Position numbers and translations under genes: made by a program | The notes under the pieces: generated by a model | Told to the model about the DNA's origin: nothing | The model's database searches: none | The model's input: the letters and a program-made list of their open reading frames with translations, nothing else | In this document: in pieces, positions 28,523 through 37,185 of the stretch | Position numbering within the stretch: the stretch's first letter is position 1 | Layout of the letters: each line of letters begins with the position of its first letter | Origin: Flavobacteriales bacterium | Lineage (GTDB): Bacteria > Bacteroidota > Bacteroidia > Flavobacteriales_D > Crocinitomicaceae | Reading direction: 5' to 3' | DNA length: 37,185 nt | NCBI GenBank assembly: GCA_947475275.1 | Contig: CANJNE010000012.1 | Location: 1 to 37,185 of the forward strand

Positions 28523-30577
28523 TTAACGAACACCTCCTCCCGCTTCAAAAGGTTTCTCAGGAATCATAAAACTTAGCTTTCCATCAATATCCTCAGCCAT
28601 CAAAATCATTCCTTGACTTTCGATTCCGCGAATTTTTCGAGGAGCCAAATTGAGTAAAACCTGTACGGTTTTCCCTACAACCTCTTCAGGTTGGTAGTGT
28701 TCAGCGATTCCGGAAACAATGGTGCGTTTATCTATTCCCGTATCAACAAGAAGTTTTAATAATTTATCTGCTTTTTCAACTTTCTCCGCGCTTAGAATAG
28801 TGCCAAGTCGAATGTCAATTTTTGTGAAATCGTCAAATGAAATTTCCATTTTTTGTGGTTCGAATTTTAAATTGGATTGATTTGATTTTTTAAGTTTTTC
28901 AACCTCAGCATGAACTAAATCATCTTCAATTTTTTGAAAAAGAATTTCCGGATTGTGAATAGCATGTCCTGAGGACAATAGATTAATTTTTCCAGCATCA
29001 TTCCAATCTTTAGTTTTATAATTGAGTATTCCTTCAAGTTTTGTTGCAGTATTTGGCAAGAAAGGTTGTAAGACGATGCTTAAGTTTGCGGTAATTTGCA
29101 ATGCGATGTTCATAATGGTGGCAACACGTTCTGGGTCCGTTTTTATAAGTTTCCATGGCTCCTGCTCTGCAAGGTATTTATTGCCTATCCGAGCCAATTG
29201 CATTGCTTCCGCTTGAGCATCTCGCAGTTTATACTGGTACATTAGCGAAGCAATTTTACCCGGAATTTGATGTATTGCTTCAATCACTTGATGATCAGCA
29301 GCTGTCAATTCCCCGCATTCAGGAATTATGCCTTCATAATACTTGTGCGTAAGAACTAATGCACGATTCACAAAGTTTCCAAGAATGTCTGCCAATTCAC
29401 TATTGATTCGTGTTTGATATTCTTTCCAAGTAAATTCAGCGTCTTTGCTTTCTGGTGCAATTGCAGTGAGCACATATTTGAGTTCATCAATTTTATCGGG
29501 ATATGTTGAAATGTATTCGTGTAACCAAACCGCCCAGTTTCTGGATGTAGAAAATTTATCTCCTTCTAGATTCAAAAATTCATATGCCGGAACATTATCT
29601 GGTAATATAAATCCTCCATGATCTTTAAGCAGTATAGGGAATATGATTGCATGAAAAACAATGTTGTCCTTGCCAATAAAATGAACCAACTTTCTGTCTC
29701 CAGTCCAGTAATCTTTCCAATCTTTGTTTTGGTCTAAAGCCCATTGCTTTGTAGCAGATATATAACCAATTGGCGCATCCAACCAAACATAAAGTACTTT
29801 ACCTTCAGCATTTGGTAACGGAACTTTTACACCCCAATCTAAATCTCTTGTCATGGCCCTAGGATGCAAGCCTCCATCAATCCACGACATACATTGTCCT
29901 ATAACTTGATTCCTCCATGCTTTTGGGTCATGTTGCTGAACACCATCAAGTCGACCTTCTTTTATCCAAGTTCTTAACCAATTTTCATGCAATTGCATTG
30001 GCAAGTACCAATGAGAGGTTGTTTTTAAGATAGGGGCCTTTCCACTGAGTGTAGAAACTGGATTTATCAAATCCTTAGGACTTAGATCCGAGCCACATTT
30101 TTCACATTGATCACCATAAGCGCCAGGGTTTTGGCATTTTGGACAAGTTCCAGAAATGTATCGATCTGCCAAAAACTGATGAAATGTTTCATCATAATAT
30201 TGTTCGCTGGTTTCCTCGGTAAATTTACCTTTATCATGCAGCACCTTGAAAAATTCTTGAGAGGTTTCGTGGTGAATCGGGGCTGAAGTTCGATGAAAAA
30301 TATCGAAGTTAATATGGAAATCATCAAAAGCTTTTTTTATCAAATCGTGATATTTATCTACGATTTCTTGTGGACTTATTCCTTCTTTTTTGGCACGTAA
30401 GGTAATGGCAGCGCCATGTTCGTCGCTACCGCAAATAAAAGCAACATCGTGATGATTCATTCGAAGAAAGCGGACAAAAATATCAGCTGGAAGATAGACT
30501 CCTGCTACATGGCCTAGGTGAATGGGTCCATTCGCGTAAGGTAAGGCTGCGGTAACTGTATATTTGGCTTTCGACAT
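28523..30577 (-). CDS. metG: Methionyl-tRNA synthetase with C-terminal tRNA-binding domain
   Basis: 'TAALPYANGPIHLGHVAGVYLPADIFVRFLRM', 'YVWLDAPIGYISATKQWA', 'FSTSRNWAVWL', and C-terminal 'DDFTKIDIRLGTILSAEKVEKADKLLKLLVDTG'. Confidence 0.98.
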   Translation of the reverse strand: MSKAKYTVTAALPYANGPIHLGHVAGVYLPADIFVRFLRMNHHDVAFICGSDEHGAAITLRAKKEGISPQEIVDKYHDLIKKAFDDFHINFDIFHRTSAPIHHETSQEFFKVLHDKGKFTEETSEQYYDETFHQFLADRYISGTCPKCQNPGAYGDQCEKCGSDLSPKDLINPVSTLSGKAPILKTTSHWYLPMQLHENWLRTWIKEGRLDGVQQHDPKAWRNQVIGQCMSWIDGGLHPRAMTRDLDWGVKVPLPNAEGKVLYVWLDAPIGYISATKQWALDQNKDWKDYWTGDRKLVHFIGKDNIVFHAIIFPILLKDHGGFILPDNVPAYEFLNLEGDKFSTSRNWAVWLHEYISTYPDKIDELKYVLTAIAPESKDAEFTWKEYQTRINSELADILGNFVNRALVLTHKYYEGIIPECGELTAADHQVIEAIHQIPGKIASLMYQYKLRDAQAEAMQLARIGNKYLAEQEPWKLIKTDPERVATIMNIALQITANLSIVLQPFLPNTATKLEGILNYKTKDWNDAGKINLLSSGHAIHNPEILFQKIEDDLVHAEVEKLKKSNQSNLKFEPQKMEISFDDFTKIDIRLGTILSAEKVEKADKLLKLLVDTGIDKRTIVSGIAEHYQPEEVVGKTVQVLLNLAPRKIRGIESQGMILMAEDIDGKLSFMIPEKPFEAGGGVR

Positions 30578-30628
30578 TTTTAAATAGAATTATTAATTAT
30601 AAAAGATAGGTTTTCAACTTTGAGGGTA

Positions 30629-31984
30629 TCATGCGATATTATCAATATTTTTTTCATTTGTTTTCTCATTGAATGTAATGCCATACCTTTCCAATTCCTC
30701 CAAAATCGGTTGGTAAATATGAGCTTGTAATGGCAACAAAACCCCTATATCTGAAATTTCACCTTTTAAAATTAATTTTGAAACAATTCCTATGGGTAAT
30801 CCAACGGTCTTGGACATGGCTGTATGGGTTTGATCCTCTCCTAAACAAATCATTGAAGATTCTGTCTTATAGTTTTTTCCGTTTTTATTGTATTCAAATT
30901 CATGATACATCACCAACATATCTTTATCTCCAGGATTCAAAACCCACTTTCCTATGAGGATTTTTTCCAATAATTGAGCTGGTGAAGCATTTTCAATACC
31001 GATTGTTTTTTCATTTTCAAAAAGCCCTAACCATTGAAATCGATCAAATAAATGCTGTCGCGATTCCCCAAGAAAAGTTTTGAATTTATCCTCAACGGAT
31101 AGATTTTCTCTGTAAGGTAAAAATGCATTGATGAAGTTACGGGGTGTAAGTTGGGCAGAATTTTCCATAGGCATCGAATTATCTGTCATACCTAATTCTA
31201 CAAAGACGTTCCAAGCCGTGCAAAAATCCTTTCTTCGTAAAGTGCCTCGAAAAATTGTAGGGATATTATCAATGCCATAGGTACCCCTGTAGGACAAGGA
31301 ATCCCGATTTGCGTAACCCTCAAAATCTCCATATCCTTCGATTTGTATGGGGAAGAGACGACCAAATAAGCGGTGGTATGGAATATACTTGTACTCGTTG
31401 TTCACAATGAACGTTGCCAAGCCGCCTTGACCCGCTAATACTACATTCCTAGGGTTCCAAGTGAACTTATAATTCCAGGGATTATCATCGCTTTCTGGCG
31501 CGATGAGTCCTCCACAAAAAGAACGAAACGCTTTTAATGTACCACCATCAGATTTGATTTTGTGAATAATTTGCATTGCACTCATGTGGTCAATTCCGGG
31601 ATCCACACCAATTTCGTTCATAATAATTATCCCAGCATTTTTGGCCTCGTTATCTAAGTCCCTCATTTCAGCAGAAACATAAGAAGGAGTAATCAAATGT
31701 TTATTTGCAGCAATACAATCTTTTGCAACCTCAGGGTGATATTTTGCGGGCAACATGGATATAACCAGATCAACTTGCTCGATTGCTTTCAATCTTATTT
31801 GTTGATTTAGTGCATCGAATTGAAGCGCTTTTCCCCTGGAGTGATTTGCTATTTTTCGATTTACCAAGTCCATGTCTTGATCAACAACGTTAACCATCCA
31901 ATCATTTTCCTCTGCAATACTCAGGAGATAACGAATTAATGATGATGCAGACATACCCGCACCCAGAATAAGGATACTTTTCAT
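30629..31984 (-). CDS. Saccharopine dehydrogenase-like (LYS9-like) oxidoreductase
   Basis: 'ILILGAGMSASSLIRYLLSI', 'MLPAKYHPEVAKDCIAANKHLITPSYVSAEMRDLDNEAKNAGIIIMNEIGVDPGIDHMSAMQIIHKIKSDGG', 'FRSFCGGLIAPESDDNPWNYKFTWNPRNVVLAGQG'. Confidence 0.92.
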   Translation of the reverse strand: MKSILILGAGMSASSLIRYLLSIAEENDWMVNVVDQDMDLVNRKIANHSRGKALQFDALNQQIRLKAIEQVDLVISMLPAKYHPEVAKDCIAANKHLITPSYVSAEMRDLDNEAKNAGIIIMNEIGVDPGIDHMSAMQIIHKIKSDGGTLKAFRSFCGGLIAPESDDNPWNYKFTWNPRNVVLAGQGGLATFIVNNEYKYIPYHRLFGRLFPIQIEGYGDFEGYANRDSLSYRGTYGIDNIPTIFRGTLRRKDFCTAWNVFVELGMTDNSMPMENSAQLTPRNFINAFLPYRENLSVEDKFKTFLGESRQHLFDRFQWLGLFENEKTIGIENASPAQLLEKILIGKWVLNPGDKDMLVMYHEFEYNKNGKNYKTESSMICLGEDQTHTAMSKTVGLPIGIVSKLILKGEISDIGVLLPLQAHIYQPILEELERYGITFNEKTNEKNIDNIA

Positions 31985-32118
31985 ACAGAGAATCTTCTTT
32001 GCAAAAGTAATGGATTGCCTTGAATTCGAAACTTTGAATTGTCATATTAACTTAAAAAAGTAAAACGTCTTTTCAATAGCCATGTAGCTTTTGGTATTGC
32101 TTAGTCCGTTAAAAAAAC

Positions 32119-32126
32119 TATTTTTG
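32119..32126 (+). promoter_or_regulatory. Candidate -7 element (TATTTTTG) with ATTG 19 nt upstream, for the YebC-family gene
   Basis: Exact TAnnTTTG match with an upstream ATTG (32096-32099) at 19-nt spacing. Confidence 0.5.
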
Positions 32127-32145
32127 CGTTGGTAATTTTACGATT

Positions 32146-32856
32146 ATGGGAAGAGCATTTGAATATCGAAGAGCTGCAAAAGAAAAGCGTTGGGATAAAA
32201 TGTCTAAGTTATTTCCTAAGTTAGGAAAAGCAATAACTATGGCTGCAAAAGAGGGTGGAGAAGACCCCGCAACCAATGCGAAGTTAAGAACGGCCATTCA
32301 AAATGCGAAGGCCGAAAACATGCCAAAAGATAACATTGAAGCAGCGATAAAGCGCGCTGCTCAAAAAGATATCAGTGCATTTACTGAAGTAATATACGAA
32401 GGAAAAGGTCCGCATGGTGTTTTGGTAGTTGTGGAATGTGCTACAGATAACCCAACACGTACCGTGGCAAATGTCAAGTCATATTTTAATAAGGCAGGTG
32501 GAAGCGTTGTGCCTAATGGATCTTTAGAATTCATGTTCAACCGAAAATCTGTTTTTGAAATTAACAAATCAGGTGAACTAGATCCTGAAATGTTGGAGCT
32601 CGAGCTGATTGATGCAGGATGTGAATCTTTAGAAGTATCGGATGATAAAATTTTCGTGTTTGGAGATTATACGTCTTTTGGAACATTGGCAAAAGCGCTA
32701 GAGGACATGCAAATTGAAGTTCAGAAATCCAATTTACAGCGTATTCCTACCTCTCCGCTAGATTTGACAGAGGAACAAATGATAGAAGTTGAGAAAATGC
32801 TAGATAAAATTGAGGATGATGACGATATCCAACAAGTTTTTACCAATATTGCTTAA
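32146..32856 (+). CDS. YebC/PmpR family protein
   Basis: '[71 protein letters not shown]', '[36 protein letters not shown]'. Confidence 0.96.
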   Translation: MGRAFEYRRAAKEKRWDKMSKLFPKLGKAITMAAKEGGEDPATNAKLRTAIQNAKAENMPKDNIEAAIKRAAQKDISAFTEVIYEGKGPHGVLVVVECATDNPTRTVANVKSYFNKAGGSVVPNGSLEFMFNRKSVFEINKSGELDPEMLELELIDAGCESLEVSDDKIFVFGDYTSFGTLAKALEDMQIEVQKSNLQRIPTSPLDLTEEQMIEVEKMLDKIEDDDDIQQVFTNIA

Positions 32857-32917
32857 TATCTCAACTCTAGAACAATAAACATTGCAAATTTGAGTTAAAA
32901 ATCAGTATTCAAAATAA

Positions 32918-35557
32918 ATGGGAATTAGAAACATAATAAAACAACTAGGCATCTGTTTTGTGGTCTTGGCTATTGTTGTTTCTTGCTCTACAGAAAAGGA
33001 TACTTTTATTAATAGGACCTATCACGGTACAACAGCCCGTTACAATGGCTGGTTTAATGCCAACGAATTGATGCGAATGGCACTGAATACCTACAAAACT
33101 TCCTTAAAAGAAGACTACTATCAGCAATTACCAATTGACCCCTTACCTAATGAAGAACAAGTGGTTGGTCTTTACCCGGCGATTGACACTTCTATCGTAA
33201 AGTGCACAAAAGTAATTCAGAGGCATAGCATGCCAAGTGCTGATAATTCCAGTGAAAAACAAGAGGAATATAATTCATGGATCGATGAAAATTGGATTAT
33301 GATTGGTATTGCCAATTATTACCGAAGGGATTACGATGCCGCCATGAAAAATTTCAAGTTTATCAAAAGATTTTTCGACAATGACCCTTCAGTTTTTGTA
33401 AGTGAATTGTGGATGGCAAAAACCAATATTGAATTGAATAATTTGACAGAGGCAGGGTTTAATTTGACTGTTCTAGATGATGCAATTCTCGAGCAAGAAG
33501 CCGCGAAGGAAGATAAAGACAGCCGTGATGGTGAAGAGGAAGAAATTGCAGAGCTACCTAAATCAATGAGGTTTGATTTTGAAAAAACCAAAGCAGAATT
33601 GGCGCTTCGTAAAGAAAATCCAAGTGATGCAGTGAAGTATTTAGAAGCGTCCTTGGAATTTGCTAAGAAACCTCGAGATAAATCTAGGGTTCATTTTATT
33701 ATTGCCCAGCTTTATGAAGGATTAGGAGATCGAGAAACAGCTAAAACCCATTATACGGAAGTACTAAAATATGATGCACCATTTGAAATGCATTTCAATG
33801 CAAGACTGAAAAGAGCATTCATGGGTGGTGATGAGAAGGTCAAAAAGGAATTGTTGAAAATGCTCCGTGATGCAAAGAATGCGCAGTTCAAAGATCAAAT
33901 CTATTTTGCTTTGGCAGACATTGAATTGCAACAAGCTAATAAACCAAAAGCTGTTGACTATCTTACACAATCAGCATTTTATTCTGTTGAAAATACCCGA
34001 CAAAAGGGAATGTCCTATGAAAAACTTGGTGACCTTGCTTTTTCCGACCGCAATTATGTCAGTGCCCAAAAATATTATGACTCCTGTGCAACTGTAATCA
34101 ATGACGAATATCCGAATGCTGAGGGAATTCGTACCAAGGCTGAGAAGCTTGCTGACTTAGTATTGGCTGTTGAAACCGCTGCCTATGAGGATAGCATTCA
34201 GCGCATTGCCGCATTGGGTGAAGAAGAGCGAATTGATTTTATAGAAAATGTAATCAAACAAACCAAGGAGGAAATTGAGCGTAAAAAAATCAAAGAAGCT
34301 GAAAGGTTGAGAGAGTTGCAGCAAAACCAAAATTTATTTGTTCAAAATGAAGCCACTGGAAATAAGTGGTATTTTTCAAATGCTAAGATGCGAAGCGATG
34401 GTTACGACGAATTTCGAAAGTTATGGGGTAGCCGTGAAAATGAGGACAATTGGCGCAGAAGCGACAAAGATCCTGTAATGAATAATACCATTGTAACTCC
34501 ATCGGATACAGATACTACAAATCAGACAGATTTAACCAGCGAGCCAGAAGACACATTAACAGTTGAGCGTCTATTGGCAAATATCCCACTTACGGATTCT
34601 TTATTGGCTATATCTAATTTGAGACAAATGGAAGCACTTTATAATGCAGGGATTATTTATAAAGAGCAATTAAAAGAAAGCGATTTGGCTGTTCTACAGT
34701 TTAAAGGCGTTATGGAAGAAAAAATTTCAGGAGAATTTGAATTGTCATCAGCATTTCAACTGTATAAAGTTTATGAAACCTTAGATGCCAATCAATCTGA
34801 TTTTTACAAGGATTTTATATTAATGGAGTATTCAACTTCTGATTATGCAAATTACTTAAGGGATCCTGATTTTTTTATCAAGAAAAAAGAGCGTGAAGCA
34901 TTGGCTGAGCAAGAATATATTAATCAGTTAGATCGATATAATCGAGGTCTTTATTCTGTTGTAATCGCAAAAGCGAATAATGTAATTGATAATGAAAAGG
35001 ATAATCAATTTAGATCAAAGTATATGCTTCTCAAAGCTATGGCTTTAGGGCAGACCAATTCAGATAAAAAAACATTATTACCTGTCCTTAATGCTGTCGT
35101 TTCCGAATATGAAGGAAGCGCGGAAGCAACGCGGGCGGCAGAAATGATTACAATCATTGAAAATGGATACTCTACAAACATTCCAATTGTAGAAAAGACT
35201 CCTTCACCTTTTACCTTCAATAAAAACGAGAAGCAATGGGTGATTGTTTTTCTAGATGATGCCATGGATGTTGAAGAAACCTTAGAGGACATGGAGTCCT
35301 TCAATGAATCTTTGTTTGATGATTTCAATTATGAGATGACTGAAAAGCAATACGACAACAAAAATTTTGTTTTAGTTCAAGAATTTCAAGATGTTTTTGA
35401 GGCTAAAGACTATGCAAGAGTTTTTAAATCTTCAAAAAAACAAAAATTGGATTTGACAAAAGTATCCCTATATATCATAACCAAAGAAAATCTTAAAATT
35501 TTGTATGAAATGCAAAATTTGGAAGAATATGAATTGTTTTACGAAGAAAATTATTGA
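32918..35557 (+). CDS. sprE: TPR-containing lipoprotein, PorW/SprE-like (type IX secretion/gliding)
   Basis: Lipobox 'VVSCSTEKDTFINRTYHGTTARYNGWFNANELMRMAL', long TPR-like helical repeats, 879 aa, located upstream of atp genes. Confidence 0.8.
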   Translation: MGIRNIIKQLGICFVVLAIVVSCSTEKDTFINRTYHGTTARYNGWFNANELMRMALNTYKTSLKEDYYQQLPIDPLPNEEQVVGLYPAIDTSIVKCTKVIQRHSMPSADNSSEKQEEYNSWIDENWIMIGIANYYRRDYDAAMKNFKFIKRFFDNDPSVFVSELWMAKTNIELNNLTEAGFNLTVLDDAILEQEAAKEDKDSRDGEEEEIAELPKSMRFDFEKTKAELALRKENPSDAVKYLEASLEFAKKPRDKSRVHFIIAQLYEGLGDRETAKTHYTEVLKYDAPFEMHFNARLKRAFMGGDEKVKKELLKMLRDAKNAQFKDQIYFALADIELQQANKPKAVDYLTQSAFYSVENTRQKGMSYEKLGDLAFSDRNYVSAQKYYDSCATVINDEYPNAEGIRTKAEKLADLVLAVETAAYEDSIQRIAALGEEERIDFIENVIKQTKEEIERKKIKEAERLRELQQNQNLFVQNEATGNKWYFSNAKMRSDGYDEFRKLWGSRENEDNWRRSDKDPVMNNTIVTPSDTDTTNQTDLTSEPEDTLTVERLLANIPLTDSLLAISNLRQMEALYNAGIIYKEQLKESDLAVLQFKGVMEEKISGEFELSSAFQLYKVYETLDANQSDFYKDFILMEYSTSDYANYLRDPDFFIKKKEREALAEQEYINQLDRYNRGLYSVVIAKANNVIDNEKDNQFRSKYMLLKAMALGQTNSDKKTLLPVLNAVVSEYEGSAEATRAAEMITIIENGYSTNIPIVEKTPSPFTFNKNEKQWVIVFLDDAMDVEETLEDMESFNESLFDDFNYEMTEKQYDNKNFVLVQEFQDVFEAKDYARVFKSSKKQKLDLTKVSLYIITKENLKILYEMQNLEEYELFYEENY

Positions 35558-35589
35558 TAATTCCATAAAGAATATTGATTTTCAAAGCC

Positions 35590-35811
35590 ATGAGTTCTTC
35601 TGAAAATAAAAAAAACCAGAAAGCCTTAATTCGCTTCTCAAGTGCAGGAATACAAATGGGTGTTATTATAGGGCTCTTCACATGGCTAGGGACTTATTTG
35701 GATGAAAAATACAATAATACTACTGCTTACTGGACAGTTGGACTTTCTTTACTAGGCGTTATTATTGGGCTCGTTATCGTTATTCGCGAAGTAATTAGAA
35801 TGCAAAAATGA
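35590..35811 (+). CDS. AtpZ/AtpI family small membrane protein
   Basis: 'ALIRFSSAGIQMGVIIGLFTWLGTYLDEKYNNTTAYWTVGLSLLGVIIGLVIVIREVIRMQK', a typical AtpZ/AtpI pattern. ATG at 35590 preferred over TTG at 35575. Confidence 0.85.
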   Translation: MSSSENKKNQKALIRFSSAGIQMGVIIGLFTWLGTYLDEKYNNTTAYWTVGLSLLGVIIGLVIVIREVIRMQK

Positions 35812-36188
35812 CTTCAAAAAAGGGAATATTTGTCTTTCAGATGCTTACATCAATCCTTGGCATTATAATCATTTTTTTAGGTATTGGTTCATTTGAATTG
35901 TTCCTCTTTTCATTTCAAATGCAGATACTCTTGTGTGCAGTTCTCATTATTCAGTTCTCAGTTGGTATTTTTATTATGTTACCTGTTATCAATGTCAAAA
36001 ATGAATATTTGGCCATTCGTTTTCTGGCCTTAACAGCACTTCAAATTTTTTCTTTTTTAGCTATTTGTCTTGTCTTTACATTTAGCGGAATGACCCATGG
36101 AAAGGAAATTATGCTTTATTATCTCGGCCTCTTTCTGGCATTAATGATTATTCAATCTTTTTTAATTGTAAGAGCAATTAGAAATTAG
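35808..36188 (+). CDS. Uncharacterised 126-aa, four-TM protein; candidate divergent AtpI
   Basis: ATGA overlap with the atpZ stop, four hydrophobic segments, located between atpZ and atpB. Confidence 0.7.
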   Translation: MTSKKGIFVFQMLTSILGIIIIFLGIGSFELFLFSFQMQILLCAVLIIQFSVGIFIMLPVINVKNEYLAIRFLALTALQIFSFLAICLVFTFSGMTHGKEIMLYYLGLFLALMIIQSFLIVRAIRN

Positions 36189-36277
36189 GATTACAAAGAA
36201 TTTTCCTAAATTTTGTTCTCAAAATAAATGGAAAGCCAAAGTTTCTGAAATAAAGATTTATATTTTCTCAAATTCTC

Positions 36278-36307
36278 TTGCCACTCAAGAAAGTTTACCT
36301 AAATTTG
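36278..36307 (+). promoter_or_regulatory. Candidate promoter for atpB: TTG-19 nt-TAAATTTG
   Basis: TTG at 36278-36280 and TAAATTTG at 36300-36307, upstream of the ATG at 36345. Confidence 0.5.
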
Positions 36308-36344
36308 CAAAAATTTTTCGGTTGACCGATATACTTTGTAGATA

Positions 36345-37185
36345 ATGTGGATCATAAAGAATTTTAAAAATCTTGTAATAGCTCTAGTAGTTTCTTTTTT
36401 TGCACCGTTAACTTGGGCCAACGAAAGTGGTGATAAACATGGTGAGGAAGAAGCATTTGATGTGAACGAAATGATTATGCATCATATCAAAGATGCTCAC
36501 GAATGGCATTTGTGGGGAGGAGAGCATGACGGAACTTCAATTTACTTGCCAGTCATTTTATACCATAACGGATTTAGAGCTTTTTCATCGAGTCATTTAT
36601 ACCATGGCGAAGTAAGGTCCGCATTTGACCAAAAAACATTAAAGCCTGTAAATTACGTTGCTGGTGTTGGTCCTGCGCAAGGATATGCCATTTTTCATGA
36701 GAAAATCTATTACATCGGATCAGGCGGTCTTATTATTGAAGATGGTCATGTAACCGAAAATATTAAGCCACTTGACTTGTCACTTACAAAAAATGTGGTT
36801 TTCATGTTTTTGTCGGTAATCCTACTATTGATTATTTTGTTCTCTGCTGCCAAGGTTTACAAAAAGAACGGTGCTGTTGCTCCCAAAGGAATTGCAAAGT
36901 TCATTGAGCCTTTGGTTTTATTTGTGAGAGATGACATCGCTAAGGATAATATTGATGAACACAAATATCAAAAATATGTACCATACCTTTTAACGATATT
37001 TTTCTTTATATTGATTGCTAATTTATTGGGCTCAGTTCCACTCATTGGCTCCAATTTAACAGGAAATATTAGTGTTACTTTTTTCCTGGCGACTTGTACA
37101 TTGTTGGTTACATTGTTCTCGTCAAATAAAAACTACTGGAAACATATATTCGCAACCCCTGGTGTTCCAGTAGCTTTGTTGCCAA
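36345..37185 (+). CDS. atpB: F0F1 ATP synthase subunit a, truncated at the window end
   Basis: My own translation from ATG at 36345: MWIIKNFKNLVIALVVSFFAPLTWANESGDKHGEEEAF...GIAKFIEPLVLFVRDDIAKDNIDEHKYQKYVPYLLTIFFFILIANLLGSVPL...GNISVTFFLATCTLLVTLF. Open to the window edge. Confidence 0.93.
   Translation, partial: MWIIKNFKNLVIALVVSFFAPLTWANESGDKHGEEEAFDVNEMIMHHIKDAHEWHLWGGEHDGTSIYLPVILYHNGFRAFSSSHLYHGEVRSAFDQKTLKPVNYVAGVGPAQGYAIFHEKIYYIGSGGLIIEDGHVTENIKPLDLSLTKNVVFMFLSVILLLIILFSAAKVYKKNGAVAPKGIAKFIEPLVLFVRDDIAKDNIDEHKYQKYVPYLLTIFFFILIANLLGSVPLIGSNLTGNISVTFFLATCTLLVTLFSSNKNYWKHIFATPGVPVALLP

Noticed and set aside
1-37185. Mobile element, prophage, CRISPR array or defence island
   Set aside because: No transposase, integrase, phage, cas, restriction or toxin-antitoxin families were recognised, and no regular repeat-spacer arrays or long terminal repeats were seen by eye. 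A tool-based repeat search could still find diverged elements.
1-37185. tRNA or rRNA genes
   Set aside because: No cloverleaf-type or rRNA-like segments were noticed in the intergenic gaps, which are mostly short and AT-rich. A tRNAscan/Infernal run would settle this.

Overview
This 37,185-bp AT-rich window reads as a typical core-genome region of a Bacteroidota bacterium, probably Flavobacteriia. The taxonomic call rests on family composition, TAnnTTTG promoter motifs, and a PorW/SprE-like type IX secretion lipoprotein. The centrepiece (3.6-15.7 kb) is a complete Alternative Complex III operon (actABCDEF) followed directly by cytochrome c oxidase subunits II and I. Around it are housekeeping genes: O-antigen ligase-like, S41 protease, rnpA, a SPOR protein, ruvB, queG, rseP, a YceI-like protein, cvpA, a SRAP protein, prs, rplY, hemD, DUF4271, a glutaryl-CoA-dehydrogenase-like acyl-CoA dehydrogenase, a 2-hydroxyacid dehydrogenase, metG, a saccharopine-dehydrogenase-like gene, a yebC-family gene, sprE/porW, and the start of the atp operon (atpZ, a small 4-TM protein, atpB). 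I see no rRNA, tRNA, CRISPR array, transposon, prophage or recognisable defence system, and nothing I could defend as a new system. The better leads are a six-heme ActA-type fusion, an AtpI-sized membrane protein coupled to AtpZ, a terminator/promoter overlap that may give a leaderless TTG-start ruvB, a very Met-rich secreted protein, and several small uncharacterised proteins.
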